Below, one piece after another: positions 1 to 7,363 of a stretch of DNA of 10,850 bases. This stretch comes from Octadecabacter sp. (GTDB lineage: Bacteria; Pseudomonadota; Alphaproteobacteria; Rhodobacterales; Rhodobacteraceae), in contig JAHBAO020000092.1 of the NCBI GenBank assembly GCA_018500065.2, positions 1 through 10,850 on the forward strand, in the 5' to 3' direction. A program made the translations under genes and the position numbers. The notes beneath the pieces are model-generated. The model saw only the letters and a program-made list of their open reading frames with translations, did not search any database and had not been told where the DNA came from. Numbering within the stretch: the first letter of the stretch is position 1; every line of letters starts with the position of its first letter.

Positions 1-780
1 AACGGCCTCGACTTTCCCGGTGCGCTGACGCGGGTACGTGACAAGATGCAAGCAAGCCCAGGTATGCAGTTCTATTCCGAGTTCGTGTCGGGCCATTCCA
101 TCCTTGTTTACCTTGGCCTGCTGAGCGTCCCGTTGAGCTGGTGGATCCTCTATCGCACACGTTTCGGCCTGCGCCTGCGCGCTGTTGGCGAAGCACCTGA
201 GGCGGTGGATACAGCTGGGGTGTCCGTCGTCCGGTTGCGCTACACGGCCGTCATCATTTGCGGCATTCTGTGCGGCATCGCGGGGGCGTATCTGTCCACG
301 GCGGTGCAGGCTGGCTTCACCAAAGACATGACCGCCAACCGTGGGTTCATCGCGCTTGCCGCGTTGATCTTTGCCAAGTGGCGGCCGTGGTATGCGCTTG
401 GGGCCTGTCTGTTGTTTGGCATGTTCTTCGCGATTGATAACCGCTTTCAGAACATCCAGTTGCAAGTGATCTGGATCATGGTCCTTCTTATCGGCAGCGC
501 CGTTGCGATGACATTTTACGCCCTACGCCGCGATAAAATTGATGTCATGGTATTGGGCGGGCTGTCCGCTGTATTGGCCGCAATTGCGCTTGTCACTTGG
601 TTTGGAACTGCATCGGGCGAAGGCATCAGCATCGTTGCGGCCCTTTGGGAAACCGTGAAAGTGCCAAGCCAGTTGATCCAATCCCTACCCTATCTTTTCG
701 TGGTTATCGTGCTGGCGGGTTTTGTCGGCAAAGCCATCCCACCACGCGCCGGAGGACAGCCTTATGTCAAGGAACGCTGA
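1..780 (+). CDS. ABC transporter permease, nucleoside/BMP-type (3' part)
   Basis: This is an inner-membrane permease of the BPD_transp_2 family, the kind that works with a BmpA/Med-type lipoprotein and a double-domain ATPase to import nucleosides. The reading frame is open from base 1, so the gene starts before the window; the ATG at 46 is internal. The family core is clear: YRTRFGLRLRAVGEAPEAVD (about residues 51-70 of the visible 259), then alternating hydrophobic helices, the glycine-rich loop near FTKDMTANRGFIALAALIFA, and a C-terminal LAGFVGKAIPPRAGGQPY tail. Between NRFQ and VPSQ there are about 70 residues containing two extra hydrophobic segments, longer than I expect for this family. 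The 3' end overlaps the next gene, purine nucleoside phosphorylase, by 17 bases, which supports nucleoside as the substrate. Membership of the family is seen; the exact substrate is inferred from context. Confidence 0.93.
   Translation, partial: NGLDFPGALTRVRDKMQASPGMQFYSEFVSGHSILVYLGLLSVPLSWWILYRTRFGLRLRAVGEAPEAVDTAGVSVVRLRYTAVIICGILCGIAGAYLSTAVQAGFTKDMTANRGFIALAALIFAKWRPWYALGACLLFGMFFAIDNRFQNIQLQVIWIMVLLIGSAVAMTFYALRRDKIDVMVLGGLSAVLAAIALVTWFGTASGEGISIVAALWETVKVPSQLIQSLPYLFVVIVLAGFVGKAIPPRAGGQPYVKER
751..756 (+). promoter_or_regulatory. Ribosome binding site that sets the PNP start
   Basis: GGAGGA lies seven bases before the ATG at 764. It selects this ATG over the in-frame upstream ATG at 722, which has no comparable site and would add 14 residues that do not resemble the family's N-terminus. 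The site lies inside the 3' end of the permease gene. Confidence 0.8.
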
Positions 781-1567
781 AGAGCTCGCGGATAAGATCC
801 GCGCGATTGCAGGTGATGCGCCGGTGGAAATCGGGCTGATCCTTGGGTCCGGTCTGGGGCATCTTGCGGGTGCAGTTGAAGGCGTGGCGATTCCGTATGA
901 CGAGCTTGAAGGGTTTCCCCATGCAGGTGTCAGCGGCCACAACCCCAATCTTGTGATCGGGGATCTGATGGGCGTGCGTGTTGCTGTCTTTGGCGGGCGG
1001 GCGCATTACTATGAAAGCGGACGCGGCGATGCGATGCGCCTTCCGCTTGAGGTTCTCAAGGCGCTTGGCGCGGATAAGATGATCGCAACGAATGCTGCGG
1101 GGTCTATGGTGCCGGAGATGGCAACGGGTTCCATCATGTGCCTGAGTGATCACATCAACTTCAGCGGCCTGAACCCGTTGATAGGTGAGCAGTCAGATGC
1201 ACGCTTCGTGCCGATGCGCGACTGTTATGATCCTGCCATGCGCGAGGCGCTAACCCGCGCGGCGATGGATGCCAAAGTCGACATGCACAGTGGCGTTTAC
1301 GCGTGGTATTCCGGTCCGTCGTTCGAAACCGTCGCAGAGATTAACGCGATTAAACTGCTCGGTGCGGATGCGGTTGGCATGTCCACGGTGCCCGAAGTGA
1401 TCCTTGGGCGGTTCCTTGGGCTGCGCTGCGCCGCCATTTCTACAATCACTAACATGGCGGCCGGAATGTCTGACGAATCTATCAGCCATGAACACACCAA
1501 AGCGATGGCCCCCTTGGGGGCTGCGAAACTCGAAATCGTTCTGCGGGCGGCGCTGCCACGGCTTTAA
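764..1567 (+). CDS. punA: Purine nucleoside phosphorylase (trimeric class)
   Basis: This cytosolic enzyme splits purine (deoxy)nucleosides with phosphate, giving free base and (deoxy)ribose-1-phosphate for salvage. The 267 residues match the PunA/XapA-type family, which is usually 265-290 long. Visible motifs are the phosphate-binding GSGLG (28-32) and GGRAHYYE (77-84, with Arg79 and His81), TNAAGS (109-114), GPSFET (184-189, Glu188 equivalent to human Glu201), GMSTVPE (205-211, Met206) and Asn230, equivalent to human Asn243. The Glu-Asn pair at the human spacing (42 residues) predicts preference for 6-oxopurines such as inosine and guanosine. The start is set by GGAGGA at 751-756. Its first 17 bases overlap the permease gene, so the two are probably co-transcribed and translationally coupled. 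The symbol denotes the family; the local name could differ. Confidence 0.95.
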   Translation: MSRNAEELADKIRAIAGDAPVEIGLILGSGLGHLAGAVEGVAIPYDELEGFPHAGVSGHNPNLVIGDLMGVRVAVFGGRAHYYESGRGDAMRLPLEVLKALGADKMIATNAAGSMVPEMATGSIMCLSDHINFSGLNPLIGEQSDARFVPMRDCYDPAMREALTRAAMDAKVDMHSGVYAWYSGPSFETVAEINAIKLLGADAVGMSTVPEVILGRFLGLRCAAISTITNMAAGMSDESISHEHTKAMAPLGAAKLEIVLRAALPRL

Positions 1568-1660
1568 GACTCATATTCTCACTGACTGAGACGTCTGGTC
1601 TTATTAGCGTCGCACAATTGGCCGTTGAACTGCATGCCCTTGCAGGCGTAAGGAAGGCTT

Positions 1661-2578
1661 ATGCAAATTTACCTGCCCATCGCCGAAGTGTCGGTGAACG
1701 CCTTTTTGCTGCTCGGGTTGGGCGGTCTTGTCGGGATATTGTCCGGCATGTTTGGCGTTGGTGGTGGGTTCTTGATGACCCCTTTGTTGTTTTTCATCGG
1801 CATCCCGCCCGCAGTCGCCGTTGCGACAGAAGCTGTGCAGATTGTAGCGTCTTCGTTTTCCGGCGTGCTGGCGCACCTCAGGCGAAAGACCGTTGATCTG
1901 AGGATGGGGACGGTGCTGCTGATTGGTGGCCTTGTCGGGGCGGCGGTCGGCGTTGTCCTGTTCAACTACCTCAAGTCGCTTGGTCAGGTCGATTTGCTGG
2001 TAAAGCTTTGTTATGTCGTGTTCCTCGGCATCATCGGCGGGCTGATGTTCGTTGAAAGCTGGCGCGCAATCCGGCGCTCAAAGGTTGTTGGTGCGCCGCC
2101 TGCACGTCGCAAACACGGGTTGGTTCACGCACTTCCGCTAAAAATGAAATTCCGCGTTTCGGGGCTGTATATCTCGGTCATTCCACCGCTTGTCGTCGGC
2201 CTGTTGGTCGGCATACTGGCGGCAATTATGGGCGTTGGCGGTGGCTTCATCATGGTGCCCGCGATGATCTATCTGCTGGGCATGCCGACCAAAGTTGTGA
2301 TCGGCACGTCGCTGTTTCAGATCATCTTTGTCACCGGTTTCACCACGATGCTGCACGCAACGACGAACCATACCGTCGATATCGTGCTGGCGGTTCTGCT
2401 TTTGGTTGGCGGCGTGATTGGCGCACAAATTGGCACACGCATCGGCGTAAAGATGAAGGCCGAACAGCTGCGCATCCTGCTTGCAATCATGGTGCTTTTG
2501 GTGTGCGGCAAACTTGCGCTGGCTCTTCTGTTGGTGCCGTCTGAATTGTATTCCTTGGGCGCGGGGGGTGGTCACTGA
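1661..2578 (+). CDS. TauE/SafE family transporter
   Basis: This is an integral inner-membrane protein of 305 residues from the TauE/SafE family, whose members are linked to export of sulfite, sulfoacetate or related organosulfur anions. Two homologous halves are visible. The first has GMFGVGGGFLMTP (29-41) and the second IMGVGGGFIMVP (189-200), each followed by a matching hydrophobic helix (VATEAVQI and IGTSLFQI). About eight membrane segments can be drawn. The halves are joined by a basic loop (about 134-165). The start is supported by AAGGAAGG at 1650-1657. The gene follows the phosphorylase after 93 bases, so it may be a separate unit. It shares one base (TGATG at 2576-2580) with the downstream secreted protein, which implies coupled translation and a shared job. 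The substrate cannot be read from sequence. Confidence 0.93.
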   Translation: MQIYLPIAEVSVNAFLLLGLGGLVGILSGMFGVGGGFLMTPLLFFIGIPPAVAVATEAVQIVASSFSGVLAHLRRKTVDLRMGTVLLIGGLVGAAVGVVLFNYLKSLGQVDLLVKLCYVVFLGIIGGLMFVESWRAIRRSKVVGAPPARRKHGLVHALPLKMKFRVSGLYISVIPPLVVGLLVGILAAIMGVGGGFIMVPAMIYLLGMPTKVVIGTSLFQIIFVTGFTTMLHATTNHTVDIVLAVLLLVGGVIGAQIGTRIGVKMKAEQLRILLAIMVLLVCGKLALALLLVPSELYSLGAGGGH

Positions 2579-3333
2579 TGTTTCGCCTGATCGCGGCCCT
2601 TGTCTTACTGGTAACACCGCTCGCGGCTGAGGAAATCGTACTTGGCCTAAGCCGCGATGAGGTCGCGATCACGGCGACGTTTGACGGGTCTGACGTGATG
2701 ATATTTGGTGCCGTCAAACGCGATGCACCCGCCCCCAGCGGTGGCCCGCTTGAAGTCATAATTACCCTTTCTGGCCCGATGGCGCCTGTGCTGGTGCGCC
2801 GTAAAGAACGCGTGCTTGGCATTTGGGCGAACACCGATGCCGTTGAAGTCGACGAAGCCCCATCTTTCTACGCTGTCGCCACATCCGGCCCGATGCGCGA
2901 TGTGCTGACGTCGGTCGAAGACCTGCGCTATGGCATCACAATCCCGCGCGTTATCCGGTCTGTTGGTGCGCCAAGCGAGGTCGTAAACGCAAGCACGTTT
3001 ACCGAGGCCCTCATTCGTATCCGCGCCGCTGCGGGCCTGTATCAGGTTTTGGATAGCCAAGTGGATATGGAAGAAGAAACCTTGTTTCGCGGGCAAATCA
3101 CGCTTCCAGCCGCCCTAACCGAGGGCAACTATACCGCCCATATTTACCTGACCCGAGACGGGGTGGTCGTGGATGACTACGAGACGAGTATTGCGGTGTT
3201 TAAAGCCGGTTTGGAACGCTGGCTTTTTGAGATGTCACGCAATCAACCGTTCTGGTACGGCATTATGTCCTTAGCGATTGCGATTTCCGCGGGCTGGCTG
3301 GCATCCGCCGTGTTCCGTATATTCCAACGCTAA
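2578..3333 (+). CDS. Alph_Pro_TM / TIGR02186-like membrane-anchored protein
   Basis: This 251-residue protein has an N-terminal signal peptide (hydrophobic 4-13, likely cleavage after Ala17 in PLAA-EE), a long beta-rich periplasmic region and one C-terminal membrane helix (about 226-246, WYGIMSLAIAISAGWLASAV) with a short basic cytoplasmic tail. It resembles the alphaproteobacterial family known as Alph_Pro_TM or TIGR02186, which has no assigned function; this match is from memory of the family's architecture. Its ATG at 2578 overlaps the stop codon of the TauE/SafE gene, so the two are very likely made together. A reasonable inference is a periplasmic accessory subunit of that transporter. 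I see no catalytic motif and no cysteine pair. The gene ends 12 bases before the convergent dehydrogenase gene. Confidence 0.82.
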   Translation: MFRLIAALVLLVTPLAAEEIVLGLSRDEVAITATFDGSDVMIFGAVKRDAPAPSGGPLEVIITLSGPMAPVLVRRKERVLGIWANTDAVEVDEAPSFYAVATSGPMRDVLTSVEDLRYGITIPRVIRSVGAPSEVVNASTFTEALIRIRAAAGLYQVLDSQVDMEEETLFRGQITLPAALTEGNYTAHIYLTRDGVVVDDYETSIAVFKAGLERWLFEMSRNQPFWYGIMSLAIAISAGWLASAVFRIFQR

Positions 3334-3345
3334 AGAAGAACGCGC

Positions 3346-4056
3346 CTAGCCACGTCCGACGTGGGGCATTTTACTGGCCATAATCATCATGCTTTGCACG
3401 TTGGCCTCTGCGGGCAAGCTTGCCATATGAAACACCGCGCGTGCCACGTCTTCAACGGCCATCGTCGGCAGCGGCGCAAGGCCTTGTTCGGCACGGGCCG
3501 TTTCTAGGTTTTTCACCAGATCCGTGCGTGCATTTCCGATGTCAATTTGCCCACACGCAATGCCAAACGCGCGACCATCCAGCGTGATCGTTTTGGTCAG
3601 ACCGGACACACCGTGTTTCGTGGTGGTATAGCAGGTCGACCCTTCGCGCGGGGTATGCGCGGAGATCGAGCCGTTGTTGATAATGCGTCCGCCTTGCGGC
3701 GTCTGATAGCGCATCTGTTTGAACGCCGCGCGCGCGCATAGGAACATGCCGGTCAGGTTGACGTCGACGACCTGTTTCCAGTCGGCTAACGCAATTTCGT
3801 CGATGGTTGTTTGCGGTCCAAACATGCCCGCGTTGTTGAACAGCACGTCCAATGTGCCGAAGGTTTCAAAGGCTGCCTGCACTTGCGCTTCTTCGGTGAC
3901 ATCACAGGGCAAAGCGACTGCGTTTTTATGAGTAATTTCTGCGAGCGCCTCAGCGCCCCGCGCAATCAGGCCAACGCGCCAACCGTTTTCTAGAAAATGC
4001 TCGGCCGTTGTGCGGCCGATACCGCTGCTGGCGCCTGTGATGATGATGCTTTTCAT
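3346..4056 (-). CDS. Short-chain dehydrogenase/reductase (SDR)
   Basis: This is a soluble NAD(P)-dependent oxidoreductase of 236 residues with the classical SDR fold. Seen directly: the dinucleotide-binding TGASSGIG (7-14), NNAG (74-77), the active-site Asn100 in NLTG, Ser130, and YTTTK with Tyr143 and Lys147, giving the full Asn-Ser-Tyr-Lys tetrad at normal spacing. Arg33 after beta-2 hints at NADP, but this is weak. The C-terminal substrate loop is typical of small SDRs close to the YdfG/3-oxoacyl-ACP reductase group; the substrate is unknown. The ATG overlaps the stop of the upstream helicase gene in an ATGA (4053-4056), with GGAG at 4064-4067 before it, so it is translated from the same message. 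The functional link to a helicase is not obvious. Confidence 0.93.
   Translation of the reverse strand: MKSIIITGASSGIGRTTAEHFLENGWRVGLIARGAEALAEITHKNAVALPCDVTEEAQVQAAFETFGTLDVLFNNAGMFGPQTTIDEIALADWKQVVDVNLTGMFLCARAAFKQMRYQTPQGGRIINNGSISAHTPREGSTCYTTTKHGVSGLTKTITLDGRAFGIACGQIDIGNARTDLVKNLETARAEQGLAPLPTMAVEDVARAVFHMASLPAEANVQSMMIMASKMPHVGRG
3350..3364. other. Short hairpin between convergent genes
   Basis: CCACGT and ACGTGG form a 6-base stem around a 3-base loop. It lies inside the last codons of the dehydrogenase gene and 16 bases past the stop of the convergent plus-strand gene. On the plus strand it is followed by GGGCATTTTA, a poor T-tract. It may act as a weak bidirectional terminator for two genes whose ends are only 12 bases apart, but coding constraint is an equally good explanation. 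Confidence 0.3.
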
Positions 4057-5597
4057 GGCTCGGCTCCGTCATCTTGCATTGTCAGTTCCAGCGGCGCTGG
4101 CGCGACCATCAAATCGTCAACGCGCAGCAAACCGGACGGGCGCGCAAGGCGGTTGCGCACGACCCAACACAACCGATGTTCAGCTCGGGTGATGGCGACA
4201 TAGGCTAGGCGCTTCCACAGCGGCTGACCTGCTTCAACGCGGCCCATGCGGCTCGCGATTTCAATATCAGGTGCGAAGACCTGCACCGTTTCCCATTGCG
4301 ACCCTTGCGCCTTGTGGATGGTCACAGCCGCGCCGTGCAAGAACGTCGCACCCATCTTGGCGGCAAAGGGAATAAACGGTTCTTCGTCACCCTCAAGTTC
4401 AATCTTAACGATGCTTGCAGCACTCACCTGCGGGTCTTCTGCGCCCATGACGTGCAGCCGCGAAAACCCAGGCTTTCGGCCTGGCCCAAGGTAGATGACC
4501 TGCGCGCCTTTGATCAGACCGCGCGCCTCAAGGTCGAGACGTTTCTTGCGATGTTTCATTGGCAGTTCGATGCCGTCACAAATCAGCGGCTCACCCTCAA
4601 GCAGTTCATCAGGTGGTGCACCAAAGGCATTGCGGAAAGCGTGGATCAGTTTGATGCGCGTTGCGTTGCGCCACACCAGACAGGGGGAGCGCGCCATAAG
4701 ATCGCTTTCCACCCGCTGCGCCAAAACCACGCGGTCATCCTTTGCGGCCGCTTCTGCGACCAGCTTTTCAAAGGCGTAAAAATCAACCTGCGGATCAGCC
4801 AGCGCATGGGCAAGATCAAGGATCGGGTTATCCGCGGTTTGACGATGCACCCGCGACAGCACCAACTGTTTGGCCTCCGGCAGGCGTTCAAACACCATCT
4901 TGCCGCCTTCCGCCTTCACGGGGGGCAACTGGGCAGGATCACCGAACAGAACAAGCGTTGGGAAAATGTCCTGCAGGTCTTCGAATTGCTTTGCGTCCAA
5001 CATGGAGCTTTCATCCACGAAGCCAATGTCGAGTGGGTCTTCGCGGCGTTTCCATCCGGTGATGAAATCTGACCCGCGCAGACCCGCTGCCGCCAGTGCT
5101 GCCGGGACTGAGGAGTTCATCTGGTAAGATGCAAACGCACGGTCAAGCGCGACTTCGGTCAACCCTTCAATTTCAGGTTTTTCACCTTGCCCTGCCAACC
5201 ATTCGGCGATCTTTTCATATTCGGGATCATACATCGGCGTATAGAGAATACGGTGGATCGTCGTCGCCGGAACGCCGCGGTTTCGCAAGACGGATGCGGC
5301 TTTGTTGGTGGGGGCAAGAATGGCCAGTGTGCGGCGATCGCGGCGCTTTTTGCCCTCATAATCGCCCGAAACAATATCAACGCCCGCTTCGCGCAAGGAC
5401 TTGAACAGTTCAGCCAAGAGCAGCGTCTTACCACTGCCCGCCTTGCCCAAAACAGCCAGCACCGCGCCCTTCGGGTCTTCTGGTGGCGGAAGCGTTGAAC
5501 CGCCAAGCATATCGACGCCAGCATTGCCCAAAAGGTCGGACACAGCATCCCATGCTTCGGCCTGATCATCTGAGAGAGAAAGGGCAGTTTGTTCCAT
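4053..5597 (-). CDS. SF1B DNA helicase, Dda/RecD-like
   Basis: This is a 514-residue superfamily 1 ATP-dependent DNA helicase, probably moving 5' to 3'. Motifs in order are a Q-motif-like LSDDQAEAW (8-16), Walker A GKAGSGKT (51-58), motif Ia APTNKAA (95-101), TIHR (113-116), Walker B VDESSM (194-199), motif III LFGDPAQLPPV (217-227), SRVHRQ, motif V TIHKAQGSQW (426-435) and motif VI YVAITRAEHR (466-475). The short length, lack of RecD N-terminal domains and UvrD_C_2-like end fit the Dda/RecD-like (AAA_30) group rather than RecD of RecBCD. Its role in repair or replication is inferred. There is no good ribosome binding site before the ATG at 5597 (the upstream bases read GTGTCCCGTT), so the start is less sure than the gene. 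The downstream dehydrogenase overlaps by four bases. Confidence 0.92.
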   Translation of the reverse strand: MEQTALSLSDDQAEAWDAVSDLLGNAGVDMLGGSTLPPPEDPKGAVLAVLGKAGSGKTLLLAELFKSLREAGVDIVSGDYEGKKRRDRRTLAILAPTNKAASVLRNRGVPATTIHRILYTPMYDPEYEKIAEWLAGQGEKPEIEGLTEVALDRAFASYQMNSSVPAALAAAGLRGSDFITGWKRREDPLDIGFVDESSMLDAKQFEDLQDIFPTLVLFGDPAQLPPVKAEGGKMVFERLPEAKQLVLSRVHRQTADNPILDLAHALADPQVDFYAFEKLVAEAAAKDDRVVLAQRVESDLMARSPCLVWRNATRIKLIHAFRNAFGAPPDELLEGEPLICDGIELPMKHRKKRLDLEARGLIKGAQVIYLGPGRKPGFSRLHVMGAEDPQVSAASIVKIELEGDEEPFIPFAAKMGATFLHGAAVTIHKAQGSQWETVQVFAPDIEIASRMGRVEAGQPLWKRLAYVAITRAEHRLCWVVRNRLARPSGLLRVDDLMVAPAPLELTMQDDGAEP

Positions 5598-5664
5598 AAC
5601 GGGACACTAACGATGCCGCGCTGGAGGGGCCAGACGATAGCGCGTTCCAATCCGCCGTTTCAGG

Positions 5665-5676
5665 TGCCAATTGGCA
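5665..5676. promoter_or_regulatory. Perfect 12-base palindrome upstream of the helicase
   Basis: TGCCAATTGGCA is a perfect inverted repeat with no loop, so it is better read as a protein-binding site than as a hairpin. It lies five bases past the stop of the small minus-strand gene and about 68 bases before the helicase start, in an 84-base gap. It could be an operator for the helicase-dehydrogenase pair. I see no clear -35/-10 pair beside it. Confidence 0.35.
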
Positions 5677-5681
5677 GGAAT

Positions 5682-5882
5682 TTATCCAGTGTTTTTGAAA
5701 GGCGGCAATTGCTGTGCGTGCGCCAGATGAGCGGTGGGCGCTGCGCCGTCCAATCGGGTGGCGATTTCCGTTTGCGCGACCGACGCCGTAACCTCAAGTT
5801 GATTGGCGAGCAGCGGCAGCCCATTGCGTTCGGCGAAGTCACGCAAATCCGCGATGACATCGATTATCCATTTTTGCCCCAT
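5682..5882 (-). CDS. Small conserved-looking protein of unknown function (66 aa)
   Basis: The product begins MGQKWIIDVIADLRDFAERN and continues with a second amphipathic helix (GLPLLANQLEVTASVAQTEI), then a loose Pro/Ala-rich tail. I recall similar short proteins starting with an MxxxWIxDVLxDLRxFA pattern in Rhodobacteraceae, with no known function. Support for a real gene is the ribosome binding site AGGGGG at 5889-5894, six bases before the ATG, and its own intergenic position rather than overlap with a larger gene. A TATACT box on the minus strand (5925-5930) is a possible -10, but no good -35 accompanies it. It could be a regulatory or partner protein; nothing in the sequence shows which. 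It is followed on the same strand by the helicase after 84 bases. Confidence 0.72.
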   Translation of the reverse strand: MGQKWIIDVIADLRDFAERNGLPLLANQLEVTASVAQTEIATRLDGAAPTAHLAHAQQLPPFKNTG

Positions 5883-6008
5883 GAAAATCCCCCTACGATC
5901 AGAGTAAATGATTGGTTAACGCCAAGTATACTGGTGGAAAGATTAATAATTTATTCTCGAAAGCATGGGCTGTGAACGTTTCGGCAAGGTCGCGAAATTG
6001 CATCTGGC

Positions 6009-6048
6009 AAAACAGCGGGCCGCGCAGCGATGTGCTGGCGGCCCGTTG
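6009..6048 (-). terminator. Rho-independent terminator of ccrA
   Basis: On the minus strand, 25 bases past the ccrA stop, an 11-base GC-rich stem (6038-6048 with 6013-6023, one G-T wobble) continues past a one-base bulge into a 4-base inner stem (GCTG at 6034-6037, CAGC at 6025-6028) with a 5-base loop. It is followed by TTTT (6012-6009). Position, stem strength and T-tract fit termination of ccrA transcription, separating it from the small gene downstream. The T-tract is short. Confidence 0.75.
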
Positions 6049-6073
6049 CAAAAGGTTTTCGCAGATGGTGGTC

Positions 6074-7357
6074 TTAGCTTCCTGCGTCGATGACGTCTTC
6101 CAGCGTGCGCAGCCCAGTCTTCGGGGCCTGTACCAGAACAGACATATTGCCCGGCTTATGTTCGTTGCGCAGCATCTTGGTATGCGCGTCTGGCAGTTGA
6201 TCCCACGGGAACACTTCGGACATGCACGGGTCAAGACGGCGTTCGACCATCAGGTTGTTGGCGGACGATGCTTGCTTGAGGTGCGCAAAGTGGCTGCCCT
6301 GAACACGCTTCTGGTGCATCCAGAGGTAACGCACATCAAACGTACAGTTGAAGCCCGTTGTGCCGGCACAAATCACGACCATGCCGCCCTTTTTACAGAC
6401 CAATGTGGACACAGGGAACGTGGCTTCGCCGGGGTGTTCGAACACCATGTCGACGTTATTGCCTTTGCCTGTAATCGCCCAGATTGCCGCACCAAACTTG
6501 CGCGCTTCTTTGAACCATGTGGCGTATTCAGGTGTGTTGACCGTTGGCAACTGACCCCAGCAATCAAAATCCTTACGGTTGATGACGCCTTTGGCACCAA
6601 GGCCCATGACGAAATCGCGTTTGTCTTCTTCGGAAATCACGCCGATTGCGTTGGCACCCGCCGTATTGATCAGCTGGATCGCGTATGACCCAAGTCCACC
6701 AGATGCGCCCCAAACCAGAACGTTTTGACCAGGCTTAAGGTCATGTGGTTCATGGCCGAACAGCATGCGGTATGCGGTTGCCAGTGTCAGGGTGTAACAG
6801 GCTGACTCTTCCCATGTGAGGTGCTGTGGGCGCGGCATCAATTGCTGCGCTTGCACGTTGGTGAACTGCGCGAAGGACCCGTCGGGTGTTTCATAACCCC
6901 AAATGCGCTGGGATGTTGAGAACATCGGATCGCCGCCGTTGCATTCCTCGTCATCGCCATCGTCTTGGTTGCAGTGGATCACGACTTCGTCGCCGACTTT
7001 CCAGCGCTTAACCTTGTCACCGACAGCCCAAACGATGCCAGACGCATCAGAACCGGCAATATGGTAAGGTGCGCCGTGGCCGTCAAACGGGCTGATCGGC
7101 TGACCAAGGCCTGCCCAAACGCCGTTATAATTCACGCCTGCTGCCATAACCAAGACCAGTACTTCGTGGCTGTCCAGAACGGGCGTGTCGACGACTTCGA
7201 CTTTGAATGCCTTGTCAGGTTCGCCGTGGCGTTCACGGCGGATCGCCCATGCGTACATCTGCGCGGGGACGTGTCCCATTGGCGGGATTTCACCCATCTC
7301 GTAGAGGTCTTTTTTCTCTGCCTCGTAGGTGAAGGCTGCGTTTTGGTCGAGTGGCAT
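6074..7357 (-). CDS. ccrA: Crotonyl-CoA carboxylase/reductase
   Basis: This cytosolic enzyme reduces crotonyl-CoA with NADPH while fixing CO2 to give (2S)-ethylmalonyl-CoA, the committing step of the ethylmalonyl-CoA pathway for acetyl-CoA assimilation. The 427-residue product belongs to the MDR (quinone oxidoreductase-like) superfamily and from memory closely matches Rhodobacter Ccr. The catalytic N-terminal domain carries GVNYNGVWAGLG (74-85), and the NADPH-binding GASGGLGS is at 217-224. FEHPGEATFP (306-315) and GSHFAHL (354-360) follow. Asn78 and His356 are my candidates for the CO2-positioning Asn and His known from Kitasatospora Ccr. The chosen start (MPLDQ) has GGAG six bases upstream and gives the family N-terminus. 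A longer frame from a TTG at 7372 is unlikely. A terminator follows. Confidence 0.97.
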   Translation of the reverse strand: MPLDQNAAFTYEAEKKDLYEMGEIPPMGHVPAQMYAWAIRRERHGEPDKAFKVEVVDTPVLDSHEVLVLVMAAGVNYNGVWAGLGQPISPFDGHGAPYHIAGSDASGIVWAVGDKVKRWKVGDEVVIHCNQDDGDDEECNGGDPMFSTSQRIWGYETPDGSFAQFTNVQAQQLMPRPQHLTWEESACYTLTLATAYRMLFGHEPHDLKPGQNVLVWGASGGLGSYAIQLINTAGANAIGVISEEDKRDFVMGLGAKGVINRKDFDCWGQLPTVNTPEYATWFKEARKFGAAIWAITGKGNNVDMVFEHPGEATFPVSTLVCKKGGMVVICAGTTGFNCTFDVRYLWMHQKRVQGSHFAHLKQASSANNLMVERRLDPCMSEVFPWDQLPDAHTKMLRNEHKPGNMSVLVQAPKTGLRTLEDVIDAGS

Positions 7358-7363
7358 GTCCGT

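Noticed and set aside
722..763. Upstream in-frame ATG for the purine nucleoside phosphorylase
   Set aside because: It lies deep inside the permease gene with no ribosome binding site, whereas GGAGGA sits ideally before the ATG at 764.
1568..1660. Possible terminator between the phosphorylase and the TauE/SafE gene
   Set aside because: Only very short stems (CTCA/TGAG, and AGACGTCT) can be drawn and no T-tract follows, so no terminator is supported; whether the genes share a transcript stays open.
4296..5072. 258-codon open frame on the plus strand, antisense to the helicase
   Set aside because: It is a shadow of a high-GC gene on the other strand: Cys/His/Arg-rich, with no domain and no ribosome binding site, opposite well-conserved helicase motifs.
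5665..5676. The palindrome before the helicase read as a terminator of the small gene
   Set aside because: A perfect palindrome without a loop forms a poor hairpin and there is no T-run after it.
5912..6688. 258-codon open frame on the plus strand over the ccrA 3' half
   Set aside because: It runs through the ccrA terminator and antisense to conserved Ccr sequence. Its composition is that of a shadow frame.
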